DNA of 64,000 nucleotides from Macrotis lagotis. Lineage: Eukaryota > Chordata > Mammalia > Peramelemorphia > Peramelidae. Position 1 is the first letter of the stretch. Every line of letters starts with the position of its first letter. A program made the translations under genes and the position numbers. The notes under the pieces are model-generated. The model was given only the letters and a program-made list of their open reading frames with translations. It did not search any database and was not told the origin of the DNA. The stretch covers positions 19,443,207-19,507,206 of the forward strand of contig NC_133665.1 in assembly GCF_037893015.1 (NCBI RefSeq). Reading direction: 5' to 3'. Positions 21,738-32,564 of the stretch are shown here, piece after piece.

Positions 21738-22530
21738 ATGTTGTACCTTGATCCAAATTGGGTGTGATGAAAGAGAAATCATATCCTTAAAGAGAAGTCT
21801 AAGAGGTAACAAGATCAGACAATAAGCTATCGTTTTTTTTTTCTAAATTAAAGGGAATAGTCCTTGTACTTTGTTCAAACTCCACAGCTCCTTATCTGGA
21901 CACAGATGGTACTCTCCTTTGCAGACAGCCCAAAATTGTTCCCGATTGTTGCACTGATGGAATGAGCAAGCCCTTCAAGCTGGAACATCACTCCCATGTT
22001 GCTGTTAGGGTATACAGTGTTTTTCTGGTTCTGCTCATCTCACTCAGCATCAGTTCATGCAAATCCCTCCAGGTTTCCCTGAAATCCCATCCCTCCTGGT
22101 TTCTAATAGAACAATAGTGTTCCATGACATACATATACCACAGTTTGCTAAGCCATTCCCCCATTGAAGGACATTTACTGGATTTCCAATTCTTTGCCAC
22201 CACAAACAGGGTTGCTATAAATATTTTTGTACAAGTAATGTTTTTACCCTTTTTCCTCATCTCTTTAGGGTATAGACCCAGTAGTGGTATTGCTGGGTCA
22301 AAGGGTATACACATTTTTGTTGCCCTTTGGGCATAGCTCCAAATAGCTCTCCAGAAGGGTTGGATGAGTTCACAGCTCCACCAACAGTGTAATAGTGTCC
22401 CAGATTTCCCACATCCCTTCCAGCAATGATCATTATCCTTCCTGATCATACTGGCCAATCTGAGAGGTGTGAGGTGGTACCTCAGAGAAGCTTTAATTTG
22501 CATTTCTCTAATAATTAATGATTCAGAGCA
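21738..22530 (-). pseudogene. L1 ORF2 C-terminal end and 3'UTR
   Basis: About 180 codons are open on - from near 22530 to 21988 and match the end of L1 ORF2p: IREMQIKASLRYHLTPLRLA, a WKGCGKSGTLLHCWW Cys/His-type motif (C-terminal zinc-knuckle region), FDPAIPLLGLYPKE, GEWLSKLWYMYVMEHY and LSEMSRTRKT. The stop is followed by 3'UTR to about 21738. The endonuclease and reverse transcriptase domains are absent (5' truncated at about 22530), so it is a dead fragment despite the open frame. No clear A tail remains. Confidence 0.88.
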
Positions 22531-22689
22531 ACAAATAAAGTTCAAAGACCAGTTTTGTTCCTTTGCATCAATGGTTATGGAAGTCTGGTTTGGTAACTCC
22601 TGGGTCTTCCTGAAACTGTTTCAAAAGGTCTTTAAAATCAAATGATGATTGCACACATCTCTATCAGTTTGCTTATTTAGTGAGAGAGA

Positions 22690-22800
22690 AGGGAGGGACA
22701 GAGAAAATTTGGAATTCAAATTTTTTAAATGAATGTTTAAAATTGTCTTCATAAATAATTGGGAAAAATAAAATACTACTAAAATTTTTAAAGTCAAAAC
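22690..22800 (+). mobile_element. L1 3'UTR terminal fragment
   Basis: 'agggagggacagagaaaatttggaattcaaattttttaaatgaatgtttaaaattgtcttcataaataattgggaaaaataaaata' is the marsupial L1 terminal wording, also at 45370-45470 and 63460-63570. Only the last 100 or so bases are present. Confidence 0.6.
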
Positions 22801-23619
22801 TATTTTTATTATATTACTAATATGTCTAAATTTCTAGTACAATTTTTAAAAACTCAGTGATTATTTATTTTTATTATTATTTTAAAATTTAGTTCCAAAA
22901 TCTTTACCTCCTTTCAACCTCTTATCCATCCACTGAGAAGGCAAACAATATAACAATTATACATGTGGAATCATGTAAAACATATTTCTATATTAGCCCT
23001 GTTGCAAAAAGCAAGAAAAATAAAGAAAATGAAAATATTACACTTCAGTTTGAAATCAGAGTTTATTGCAATTAGCAGTTTTCTCAATATGTAGATATGA
23101 TAAATATAATCTACATTTAAAAAAAGCTCTCTGGAGTGGAGAGTTCTCAGTACAAAGAGAAAAGGGTACTATAATCAAAGTTTAGAAAAACAAAAGTCAG
23201 GACCAAGAAGCAAGGAGTGAATGAAGCTTACTACTTCTTGACTTTCATCAAGAAATTTGGCATGGTACATGAACAGTTTGGTCTGAAATTTGGTCTACAC
23301 TTCCACCTCTTCCTTTCTATTACCACCACATTTGGGTTCAAGAGATACAGGGATGAGGGTGAATATTGCTTTAGAACACTGTCTGCCTCCCTCTCTCCCT
23401 AGCAAAACTTGACTCCACCTTGTGTTCGGTCCTATTACCTGTACATTTTTCTCTAGTAGCAATCTTTCTCTGTGTCCCCCAACCCAACTTTTAAAGATAA
23501 TGTTTTTCGGCAATATATCTTGAATACTGTGGATAGCATTGCACTCAATGGGATCACAGATCCATTTGAGAACTGATACTGAAAATTTTTTTCCTTGAAT
23601 CTTTGTATGGATATTATTT
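22801..23619. other. Intron sequence, nothing recognised
   Basis: AT-rich at the left, more balanced near 23250-23500. A 60-codon open frame at 23217 shows no family resemblance or splice context. Confidence 0.4.
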
Positions 23620-23998
23620 CCTTCTCCCAAAATATAAATTCTTTGAGATCAGGAACTGTTTCTTTTTTTTGTCTTTTTTATAAAAATAAATGTTTAATAA
23701 ATGTTTTTTGAGTGGTTGACCAATTTTCAATAATACCTCCCTTTAGAAGGTGTCTATTATTCCTTAAGTTTAATGATTTTTAGGGGTTTTTTTGAGTTTA
23801 ATGATTCTTATTCTAATTGCCATTTTTATTCCTCTGGGGCTTATGTTTATTGATTTGTTTTACCTTACCTTTATTCCTCTCAGCTGGTTTGTCTGCTCCT
23901 TATGACTTGAAATGATATTTTCTGATTTGTTGGTATATTTTCCACAGTGATGGCATATAGTAGGCTTTTAATAAATGTTTGTTGAATTGAATTGATAC
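23620..23998 (+). mobile_element. Two L2-type 3' ends
   Basis: 23630-23720: 'aaattctttgagatcaggaactgtttc...aataaatgttt'. 23940-23997: 'ggcatatagtaggcttttaataaatgtttgttgaattgaattga'. These are the L2 terminal phrases. Confidence 0.6.
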
Positions 23999-24841
23999 TA
24001 ACAGGTAGATAAGGCTTTAAGAGAAAATACAATTATGAGAACTTCTTAGAGTGCTCTCCACAGTGGCTCCCTCTGGGTAACATAAGATAGGAATACTAAA
24101 TGAAGTAAAATAGTCTCAGGACACCTTGTATTTGTTCTTTTTTTTTTATGTAGCAGCAAATCAGTGACCTGTGGTCATTTTTGAATAATAGTAAACAAAC
24201 CTGAGACACAATCTTTTCCTCTATTCAGAATTTCTATTCTTAATTTCAAGAAATTTTCCAGTCCTGCCCTACCCCTTCTATTTTAAGTTATTCTGAGTTC
24301 AGTTTTTGTCAAACTCTCTCAACTTAGTAACGATTCATAGTGAGCCAAGTACCTCAGGAATTCTTAGACATCTGAAGTTGCTGATAGGGATGCTGCTAAG
24401 GAAAATTGCAGTTCCTAGATGTGGCACATTAGGTTAGGGAAATGGATTCAGTTGTCTCCTTTCCTCATAAGTGGCTCAGCTTCTGGAAATATGTGGACAA
24501 GTTCCAAAAAACTGAGTGACAGGAATCTGCCTTGGAATCTTCTGTAGCTAAAGGCCTTATTTAGTTTCTTCAGGGGAGCATCAGAGCAACTTGGTTTTGA
24601 TTTTGATTCTGGAGTTCCTGTTCTGACTTTATCTACAAGAGACTTGTTTGCAGAGACATTTATTTTCTTTGTTTTAGTATATAGTGGGTTTTACTTGCTG
24701 ATAAAGCAGCTTCTTCAACTTCCAAGCTTTAGGGGAAAAGAACAAACACCAACAGCAGAATCCAACCAGATTTTTTCAGATTGAGCAGAAGTTGTTTATA
24801 CATGGTGTTCATCCTTTATACATTATTACCTTTCTCAGCAC
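23999..24841. other. Intron sequence, nothing recognised
   Basis: No repeat or coding call. Confidence 0.45.
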
Positions 24842-24857
24842 AGAATATTACTTCAGT

Positions 24858-25011
24858 GGGGTGGCTAGATGGCACAGTGGATAGAGCACCAGCCCTGGAG
24901 TCAGGAGGACCTGAGTTCAAATTCAACCTCAGACACTTAATAATTGCCTAGCTATGTGACCTTGGGCAAGTCACTTAACCTCATTGCCTTGCAAACCCCA
25001 CCCCCAAAAAA
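24858..25011 (+). mobile_element. W-type SINE
   Basis: Head 'ggggtggctagatggcacagtgg' to 'gccttgcaaaccccacccccaaaaaaa'. Flanks agaatattacttca / agaatatttccttca (24842 and 25012) form a slightly decayed target-site duplication. Confidence 0.9.
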
Positions 25012-25059
25012 AGAATATTTCCTTCAACTACTTCTCCATAAGGGAGAAGTGAGGTTGGA

Positions 25060-25232
25060 GGTCATCTAGTCCTAGGGTTATAGATATTGAGGAGGCTATC
25101 TAATCCAATCTCCTTAAGAATCATTAAGAGAAGGAAAATGAGGGCCAGAGAGGTTAAGCAATTTGGGGAAAGTCACACAGTTAATTGAGGAGTTGAAATT
25201 CAAACACATATACTCTAATATGCTCTTTCTTC
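25060..25232 (-). repeat. MIR-like dispersed relic
   Basis: 'aggtcatctagtcctag', 'gagggccagagaggttaagcaatttgggg', 'gtcacacagttaattgaggag'. Same family as 12290. Confidence 0.5.
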
Positions 25233-25244
25233 TACTACAATTGA

Positions 25245-26021
25245 AGCACAATATCAATGTTTGTGAAATTCCTGTATAGAAAGGGGTCCCTGACATCCTG
25301 GGCACCTTTGGGTCTGAAAAATAACTGGACAGGACCCAAATGCTTGACCCTGGGGGTCACAGTTATTCTGTAAATTTGCAATATCAATATTTGTGTAATT
25401 CCTATATGGAAGGAGTCCTTGATACCCTCCTGGGCCCCAAGAAAGTCCTCAGAAATATAACTTTGGCTAGGTGACTTTGGGTCTGAAAGTAGTCTGACAG
25501 GACCCAGGTGCTTGACCCTGGGGGTCACAGATATACCATGAATTAGTCTAAGATTCACAAATCACTCTTGTCAGCCTAATTATCTTGCTGTATCTGTAAA
25601 ATTCCTGCTTCCTCCTAGGACTGCCTCCCCTTCCCAGATGCAGCTGGGACCATAAGATAGTAAATTCCACTCCCTCAAACCTATGGGAAGCCTGTGAATA
25701 CATGACTCCCTCCATCTCAGGAAATATGTTCAAACATTACACAAAGACCCTGACCCTTTCCTACTCTGTCTATATGGAACCCTATGTTTACATATGATAA
25801 GACAATATATCTAACTAGCTGTTAGAACTAGCTGTTCTTGCTTCTGTATCCTGCTTGCTCTCAGTACCCCCCCCCCCACCAAAAACACTATAAAAACCCC
25901 ATCCCCTGAACACTCAGGTACTGTCTGATTTAGGTACTCTTCATCCCCAGGCAGTCCCCAGGAAATAAAGATCTCCAAACTTATTAAATTCTGGTCTCCG
26001 TCTCACTCATTGGATTCAGCA
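25245..26021 (+). mobile_element. Solo LTR of an endogenous retrovirus
   Basis: U3 contains a diverged direct repeat: 25249-25378 against 25379-25553, sharing 'ttgtg.aattcct.tat', 'tttgggtctgaaa', 'acaggaccca..tgcttgaccctgggggtcac'. The second unit carries about 44 extra bases. A TATA box (ctataaaaacccc) lies at about 25888-25900 and an AATAAA at 25964-25969. The right end is '...ggattca|gCA' at 26021. No gag, pol or env flanks it, so it is a solo LTR left by LTR-LTR recombination. The exact left border and target-site duplication were not resolved. Confidence 0.75.
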
Positions 26022-26022
26022 C

Positions 26023-26290
26023 AATAAAAATAATAGCAATATTAGTCATCATTTCTATAACACTCTGAAGTTTGCAAAGTACTTTACAGACATAATGAAT
26101 GAGAAAACTCAGGAAAAAAGAGGCTAAATGTCTTGCCAGGGTCACACAGTGGAAGAAGAGGAAAGGGAATAAGCATTTATATAATATGTGTTAAGTGACT
26201 TGGTAAGACTCACATGGCTAATAAGTGTCAGATGCCAGATTTGAACTCAAGTATTCATGATTCCAGGACCAGCATCTATCAACTTATAGC
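26023..26290 (-). mobile_element. MIR/CORE-SINE relics
   Basis: 'cactctgaagtttgcaaagtactttacag', 'gtcttgccagggtcacacagtgg', then a second 'gtgttaagtgacttgg', 'atggctaataagtgtcagatgccagatttgaactcaagta'. Two partial reverse copies in series. Confidence 0.6.
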
Positions 26291-26729
26291 TAGCTGCATC
26301 TCCAATATGTTCATTCTCCACCATAGTTTTTCTATATGTCTGTATTCCCCAGCCATCCTCAAATGTACACCAAACAACTGCTGCTTCCTGTCCCATCCCC
26401 CAGCCCCAAACTTGTACTCTACTAGAGGTGAGTGTTTTTACACCTTGAAAATCAGTAAAATACAAATCAGGACTTGATTAATTGCTTTATTGATTATCAA
26501 CTTAAGAAGGTAATGGATAAACTGATTTAAATTTAAACTTAAATCCAGAGAGCTGGTTGTTAAAACATTTACTAGAATAACTCTGACTCTACAGAGGATA
26601 CCCAGTCTCATATTGGTGATATTTTATCATGCTTTGTCAGTAACCAAACCATTATAGCCATTTCCCAGCCATTTCCATACTATGCTGGCTGGGGTTCATA
26701 CCCTACCTCTTTTCAGCCCCTTTTTAAAT
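26291..26729. other. Intron sequence, nothing recognised
   Basis: No repeat or coding call. Confidence 0.45.
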
Positions 26730-26810
26730 TGTCTTCCCATACTAGAATGTAAGTTCCTTGAGGGTAGGGACTATTATTTGCACTTATATATCTTATACTA
26801 ATTTGTCTCT

Positions 26811-26860
<50 letters not shown>

Positions 26861-26940
26861 CTAGTAAATGTCTGAAGTGGGATTTGAATCCAAGTCTTCC
26901 TGACTCCAAGTCCTGTGCTCTCTGGACTACACCAATGATA
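26730..26940. repeat. L2 3' fragment, (CA)n and a SINE 5' remnant
   Basis: 26740-26780 has the L2 phrase 'agaatgtaagttccttgagggtagggac'. 26812-26859 is (CA)24. 26860-26935 reads as reverse MIR/SINE ('gctagtaaatgtctgaagtgggatttgaatccaagtcttcctgactcc'). Confidence 0.65.
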
Positions 26941-27199
26941 GGAAGAAGAGGAAAAGGAGTCAAGCATAGTAGACTTCAAGGTCAACACTGAAGTCAGAAG
27001 AGGAAAATAAGGTTAGAGTTGGTGGACTCAGAGAATGAGTAGAAATCACAGTGAGTATAGAAATTAGATTTTGGAAAAATGAAGTAGAGGGAAAAATGAA
27101 TTGATAGGAGGTGATAATCAGAAAGGAATTCCAGAGTTCTGGGTAGCAAGATCATGGCTAAGAGGATAGAGATAATGATTGCACCAGGATTCCATTGGA

Positions 27200-27395
27200 A
27201 GGGGGTCTTCCAGAAGAGGAAACTCCCTTCAATGCAATTTGCCATGTCTGAGAGTGACGTGGAACACTGAGAGGTTGGTTAATGGAGTTGCCCAGTGCCC
27301 CACAGTCACTATGTGTACGAATCAGGACTTGGACCTAGCTCTGTCCAGTTCACCCCCTTTGCCTAGCTACTCCTTTTTATATATAGGTACTTCTT
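27200..27395 (-). repeat. MIR-like relic
   Basis: 'agaggaaactccc', 'ggttaatggagttgcccagtgccccacagtc', 'acctagctctgtccagttcacc', weakly reverse-MIR. Confidence 0.35.
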
Positions 27396-28162
27396 GAGTT
27401 CTAGACTGTTATACCCCTTCCTTAGCAGGAAAGAAGCACCTCTCCTCAAGATTACCTTTCAGAGTCAGTCTAGTCTTTATCCTCAAACCCCAGTCAAGTG
27501 TTCATTTCAATAAATGAAGGTAGGCAAGGTAAAGTACCAATCCAGTAGGCATGATTAATTCTCCTTATTCCACACCTCATTTCCAGGGTATGGTGACATT
27601 TACAGCTTCTATACTTCTGAAAGTATTAAAATAAGATGAAGCAGAAAGGGAAATATTGTGTTAGTTCATTGCTCTAAGCATTGACTGGTGTCTTAGGGGA
27701 CTGATCATTTGGGCAGGGTTTGAGACTGTGGAAAAAGAGAACGAACAACAAAATGTTTTCCATATGAGCTATGATGGGAAACCAAGCACCATGAGACTTT
27801 CTGTTTTTGAATCAAAGATAATTCCACTAAACAATGAATGCTTGAAGAAAGAAAGAAATTATCATTTCAATGGTATATCATCAGGACAAAACATCTTTGA
27901 TCAATGATGGTAACAAGTGTGGACAGTCCTGACTTTAAAAAGACAGAGTTTAGCACAGTACCTGATACATTGACTAAATTTGGTTCTAATCTTGATTTTA
28001 AGAAATTACAGGACTGCTCTAATTTGCTAAGGAAATAAAATATATAATAATGCTTATCGATGAAAAACTCCTCATTCCCAGTATTCTGTTTAAACCGATG
28101 TTAGCTGTAGTTAATTGGTTGTATTAGATGTTACCAATGCTTTGATCATCTATACTATAAAT
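27396..28162. other. Intron sequence, nothing recognised
   Basis: No repeat or coding call. Confidence 0.45.
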
Positions 28163-28364
28163 TTCACTTTATTTTTTTTCTTTTTTTTCTTTTATTTTTT
28201 ATTCTCATTTTGTACAAATGTTTTTCTTTACATTAATAAAATATACTTGTTTACAAGTAAACAAAATACCCCTCCCCCCATGAATATAGATAGACTTGCT
28301 TGGGCGAAAAAGTAAAGGGGGGAGAAAAAAATTAAAATTAAAAAAATAATAGTAATAATTGTAG

Positions 28365-29050
28365 GTATGGCCAGGTGGTGCAATGGATGAGGCACCAGCC
28401 CTGGAGCCACGCACACCCGAGTCCATATCCAGCCTCGTAAACTCAATAATCACCCAGCCATGTGACATGCAAGCCACCCGATCCCCATTGCCCTGCAAAA
28501 ACCAAAAAGAAGGGAAAAAAAAAGACCCAAAATAAAATAAAGTAGTAATAATAGTAGGGGTGGCTGGGTGGCAGACAGAGCATTGGCCCCTGAGCCAGGA
28601 GCACCTGGGTCCGAATCCGGCCCCAGACACCCAAAGATCACCCTGCTATGTGGCCCCAGGCAGGCCACCCAGCCCCACTTGCCCTGCACCCTCCCCCCAA
28701 ATAATAACAAAAAATGTGTTTCAGTCTTTGTTTCAACACCATCAACTCTGTCGTGAGTGGATCACATTCTTTATGATAAGTCCATCACAAAAGTTACTTT
28801 CATATTTTTCCCACGTTGCCATTGCTGATCGCAACTCCCTCCTTTCTTATTTCTCAACTACCATGGACTCTATTTTCTCTCTCCTTTCACTCTGACTCTG
28901 CTGTAGGGTTGCTGAGTGGCGCAGCAGACAGATCCCTGGTCCTGGGGCCAAGAAGCCCTGAGCCCCCATACCACCCTTTAGGCCCATAATCCACCTGGCC
29001 CTATGGTCCTGGGCAGGCCATCCAATCCCAGCCCCTTGCAAGAAGTAAAA
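28365..29050 (+). repeat. Three SINE-derived modules inside composite copy C
   Basis: Module 1 ('ggccaggtggtgcaatggatgagg...'), module 2 ('gggtggctgggtggcagacagagc', B-box-like 'gggtccgaatccgg') and module 3 ('gggttgctgagtggcgcagcagac'). Each ends in an A-rich tail. Conserved order and spacing with copies A and B. Confidence 0.75.
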
Positions 29051-29518
29051 AAAGAAAATGTGTTATATCTGACCACTGTCCCCCCATGGTCCATCCTCTC
29101 CTCCTTTATTCACATCCCCACCCCTTCCCTCTGCTCCCCCCCTCCTTCCTACTCCAGTTGTCTAAACCCCATTGAGTATATTTGCTGTTTCCTCTCCTAG
29201 CCATCTCTGATGAGAACAAAGGTTCCCTCATTCCCCCTTGCCTCCCCCCTTCCATATCATTGCAATAGCTCATTGTAATAAAAAAAAATCTTATTATGTG
29301 AAATAGCTTGGACTATTCACCCTCTCCTTTTTCTTTCTCCCATTCCATTTCCCTTTTTTCTTGACTCCATTTTTACACCATATTTTATCTTCGAATTCAG
29401 CTTTCTCTTGTGCTTCAACTATAAAAGCTCCCTCTACCTGCTCTATTAACTGAGATGGTTCATATGAATATTATCAGTATCATTTTTCTATACATGCAGT
29501 TCATCCTCATTAAGTCCC

Positions 29519-30628
29519 TCATATTTCTCCCCTCTCCTCCAATCTCCATGCTTCACCTGAGTCCTGTATCTGAAGATCAAACCCTCTGTTCAGCTCTGGC
29601 CATTCCAAAAGTAACCTTTGAAATTCCCCTGGTTCATTGAAAGTCCATCTTTTTCCCTGGAAGAGGACATTCAGCCTTGCTGGGTAGTTCATCCTTGGCT
29701 GCATTCTAAGCTCTTTTGCCTTCCGGTATATTGTATTCCAAGCCCTACGAGCTTCCAATGTAGCTGCTGCTAAGTCCTATGTGATCTTGACTGTAGCTCC
29801 ACGATATTTGAACTGTGTCCTGGATGCTTGTAATATTTTCTCTTTGACTTGGGAGTTCTGGAACTTGGCTATAATATTCCTGGGGGTTGGTTTTTTGGGA
29901 TCTCTTTCTCGGGGGGATCGGTGGATTCTCTCCGTTTCTATTTTGCCCTCTGCTTCTAGAATATCAGGGCAATTTTCCTGTAGTAATTCTTTGAAAATGA
30001 TGTCAAGGCTCTTTTCCTGATCATGACTTTCAGGTATTCCAATAATTTTCAAATTATCTTTCCTAAGTCTGTTTTCCATATCAGTTGTTTTTTCAATGAG
30101 ATATTTCACATTTTCTTCTAATTTTTAATCTTTTTGGTTTTGAAGTATTGATTCCTGATTTCTGGTAAATTCATCAATCTCCCTGAATTCTATTCTTTGT
30201 CTGAAGGATTTATTCTCCTCAGAGAGTTTTCTTATCTCTTTTTCCATCTGGCCAATTTTGCTTTTTAAAGCAGTCTTCTCCTCAATAATTTTTTGAACTG
30301 TTTTATCCATTTGACCTAAGCTGTTTTTGAGCATGCTATTTTCTTCAGCATTTTTTTGGATTTCCTTGACTAAGCTGCTGACTTCATTTTCATGTTTTTC
30401 CTGCATCTCTCTCCTTTCTTTTCCCAGTTTTTCTTCCAACTCCCTCATTTGAATTTCAAAGTCTTTTTTGAGCTCTATCATATCCTGAGCCCAATTTCTG
30501 TTTTTCTTGGAGTCTTTAGATGCAGGAGCTTGTGCTTCCTCATCTTCAGACTGAGTATTTTGATCCTTCTTGGGCTCATTTGCAAAATATTTCTCAATGG
30601 TCTTCCTCTTGTTTCTTTGTTTGTTCAT
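29519..30628 (-). pseudogene. L1-type ORF1, near-intact (two nonsense codons)
   Basis: One reading frame of 370 codons. Residues 1-45 are basic and acidic (MNKQRNKRKTIEKYF...SEDEEAQAP). About 50-165 is a coiled coil (KKDFEIQMRELEEKLGKE, KTALKSKIGQMEKEI). About 175-285 is the RRM domain, with NLKIIGIPESHDQEKSLDII and the NIIAKFQNSQVKEKIL segment. About 290-369 is the C-terminal domain (LEARRAWNTIYRKAKEL, NYPARLNVLFQGKRW). Two in-frame stops break it: GAA to TAA near 30125 and CAG to TAG near 29777. Copies A and B retain sense codons at those sites. L1 ORF1p binds RNA as a trimer and acts as a nucleic-acid chaperone in the L1 RNP. This copy can only make an N-terminal coiled-coil fragment. Confidence 0.88.
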
Positions 30629-31365
30629 TTTCCCAGCCTAAGCCTGTTTTTTGGGGGTGCTTCCTGAGCTTTTGGGACACTCCCACAAGGGTCTCAGTGT
30701 GTGAGGTTCTGTCCTCCCTTCTGGTCTGTGAATGACCATAAGCGCCCCCCTCTGCCACGGGGCTGAGGTGGGGGTGGCCTGCTGTTCTATGGGGGGGGCC
30801 TAGACTGCGATCAGGATCTGAATGTGGTCAGAGCTCCAGAGTCCTGTTCCAGGGACAGAGGACAGAGCTCAGCAGTCTCTCTTCACTCCCCTCCCTCAGC
30901 TCAATGGGCTCATGCCCTGGGGGCTCCTGCTTACTGGCTCCACCTGCTTCTGTTTCCTGGTCTGGGCTGCTGAAAGACCAGGCTGCTGGCTGTGTGCCCT
31001 GAGGGCTGGGCTCCAAGTGCTTGCTCTGGCCGAGGTCCCCCGCTGTTCCCCCACTTTGTGCCGGTGCTCCCCGGGGTGCAGCTCAGGAGACTCCCCCACT
31101 GCTGTGAGCTGGGGCTCCCAGAGCCCTGGGGCTGCCTCCGGGAGGCTGAAGTTCTTTGGCTCTGGCGGGCCGCCTCTCCCACCCGGGGAGCAGAGCCTTT
31201 CTGCTCTTTTCCAGGTTACCTTGAGTAGGAGAACTGCCTCACTGGGTCCCTCTGTGGGTTCTGTCTCTCGAAAGTTTAGTTAGAGTCCTTAGTTTATGAG
31301 TTTTTATCAGAGAGCTCCTAAGACTGGATCCCTTCATGTCGCCATCTTGGCTCCGTCCCCCATTA
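30629..31365 (-). promoter_or_regulatory. 5'UTR of composite copy C, candidate L1-type promoter
   Basis: About 735 GC-rich bases. It begins (on -) GGACGGAGCCAAGATGGCGAC, with an AAGATGGCG YY1-like site at the start as in known L1 5'UTRs. It lies about 1.6 kb upstream of the BMERB1 exon and antisense to it. L1 5'UTRs in other mammals can also fire from the opposite strand; activity here is inference. Confidence 0.5.
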
Positions 31366-31383
31366 TTCACTTTATCTTTTTTA

Positions 31384-31530
31384 AGCAGGTTTTTGCAAGG
31401 CAAGTGGAGTTAAGTGGCTTGTCCAAGGCCACACAGGTAGGTAATTAATAAGTGTCTGAGACTGGATTTGAACCCAGGTATTACTGACTCCAAGGCTGGT
31501 GCTTTATCCACTGTGCCACCTAGCTTCCCC
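31384..31530 (-). mobile_element. W-type SINE beside composite copy C
   Basis: 'ggtttttgcaaggcaagtggagttaagtgg' to 'ccacctagcttcccc'. Its T tail abuts the right target-site repeat of copy C, so copy C inserted at or beside the tail. Confidence 0.88.
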
Positions 31531-31539
31531 TGATTCTCT

Positions 31540-32215
31540 ATTATTTCTGTAGTTGAATATAAACCCTTCTACTTCATATTTAAAGCCCTTCATATTTTGG
31601 CCTACCTCTTCTCAACATACTCCTCATTCTAGCCAAACTGACCTTTTTTTCTCTTTACCAAATCTCCTCTTGGTTTCCATGCCTTTTCCACAGGCTGTCC
31701 CTGAAATGTGCTTCTGTAAAGAAGGTAAATGAAGGTAACTTCATATTCCTGGTTCTTTTCAAAATTCAACTTGAATATCACTTTTTACATCAGGGTGGGA
31801 ACAAAACTACCCACAAGTTGTATAAGGCCCATGAAATCTAGTCTGGGCTGCCTTAGCTACTGCAGGTAGGACTTGAAATTCAGTAAATCTAGGAGTTTTT
31901 AAAGGGTGAATTAACAAAAAGTTTGATCAAATGTAGTGGGCAAATGATGTTATACAGTCAAATGGGTCTTGGCAGATAAAAGATTCCCCACCCCTGTTCT
32001 ACATAAAGTCTTGCCTTGTCTTCCTGGATGCTCGTGGCTCCCCCTCAAGAATCACCTTGTATCTGTTTTCTATCTGTCTTGTATGTAATTATATATTAGA
32101 ATATGAGCTCCCTGAAGACAGGATCTTTTCATGCTTGTTTTTGAATCAGCATGTAGAACAATGCCTGCCCCATATAAATAAGCTATTTAAAAGTTCTTGG
32201 TGATTGACTGACATC
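31540..32215 (+). mobile_element. L2 3' region split by a hAT-like element
   Basis: 'aaagcccttcatattttggcctacctcttc', 'tctagccaaactgacc', 'ccacaggctgtccctg', 'cttcaaaattcaacttgaatatcac' | insertion | 'ttgccttgtcttcctgg', 'agaatatgagctccctgaagacagg'. This is the order of the L2 3'UTR. Confidence 0.75.
31783..32004. mobile_element. Small hAT-like non-autonomous transposon
   Basis: Element 31791-31996 (206 bases) with terminal inverted repeats: left cagggtgggaac, right (reverse) caggggtggggaatc. Flanked by 8-base repeats ttttacat / ttctacat (7/8), the length expected for hAT. No transposase frame. Confidence 0.75.
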
Positions 32216-32224
32216 ATCCTTTCA

Positions 32225-32564
32225 TTAGTCTGGGGAGTACCTGGAGTCACATTTTGTAATGGTTTTCAATCTTTCAAAGAAATAGACTGCCCTTCAATTC
32301 CCAAAAAGCTGGTTTCCTCCATAGTGCCAACAGGAACCTCTTCATCCTGAAAGGTCTCTTCAGTCTAAGACCTTGCACTTCAGAAATAACCTTTGACCCT
32401 AAAAATCTTCCCTCTGAATGGTTGGGCTCCTCCTAGAACCTCCATTTAAGAAGGGATTCCATTTCATAGAAAAAAAAATTTCCCCTGGATTGTACTTCTC
32501 CCAAATTCTCCATCAGGTCCCCCTTTCTTTTCTCTTTCCCCTTTCAACTTCCTTTTATGTCTTG
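32225..32564. other. Intron sequence, nothing firmly recognised
   Basis: No repeat or coding call. Confidence 0.4.

Larger units (their letters stand above)
28163..31375 (-). mobile_element. Composite ORF1-only L1 element (HAL1-like), copy C, best preserved
   Basis: Exact 10-base repeat ttcactttat at 28163-28172 and 31366-31375 (target-site duplication). On -: GGACGGAGCCAAGATGGCG start, 5'UTR 30629-31365, ORF1 29519-30628, a non-coding region with three reverse SINE modules (about 28365-28510, 28555-28715 and 28903-29050) and an A-rich 3' end at 28173-28200. Total insert is about 3.2 kb. No ORF2 domain motif is seen in the 1.3 kb downstream of ORF1. Compare HAL1 elements, which keep L1 ORF1 and lose ORF2; the built-in reverse SINE block is the distinctive part here. 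Confidence 0.9.

Noticed and set aside
21988-22545. 185-codon open frame as an active gene
   Set aside because: It is only the C-terminal end of L1 ORF2 with no catalytic domains; open by chance or recent age.
28555-28640. A tRNA gene in the SINE heads
   Set aside because: Head and B-box-like words are present, but the cloverleaf cannot be completed and an A tail follows; these are SINEs.
30822-31283. 153-codon open frame on + over the L1 5'UTR (also 2887-3261 and 18237-18782)
   Set aside because: GC-rich 5'UTR gives chance frames on the antisense strand; the frames differ between copies and are not conserved as protein.
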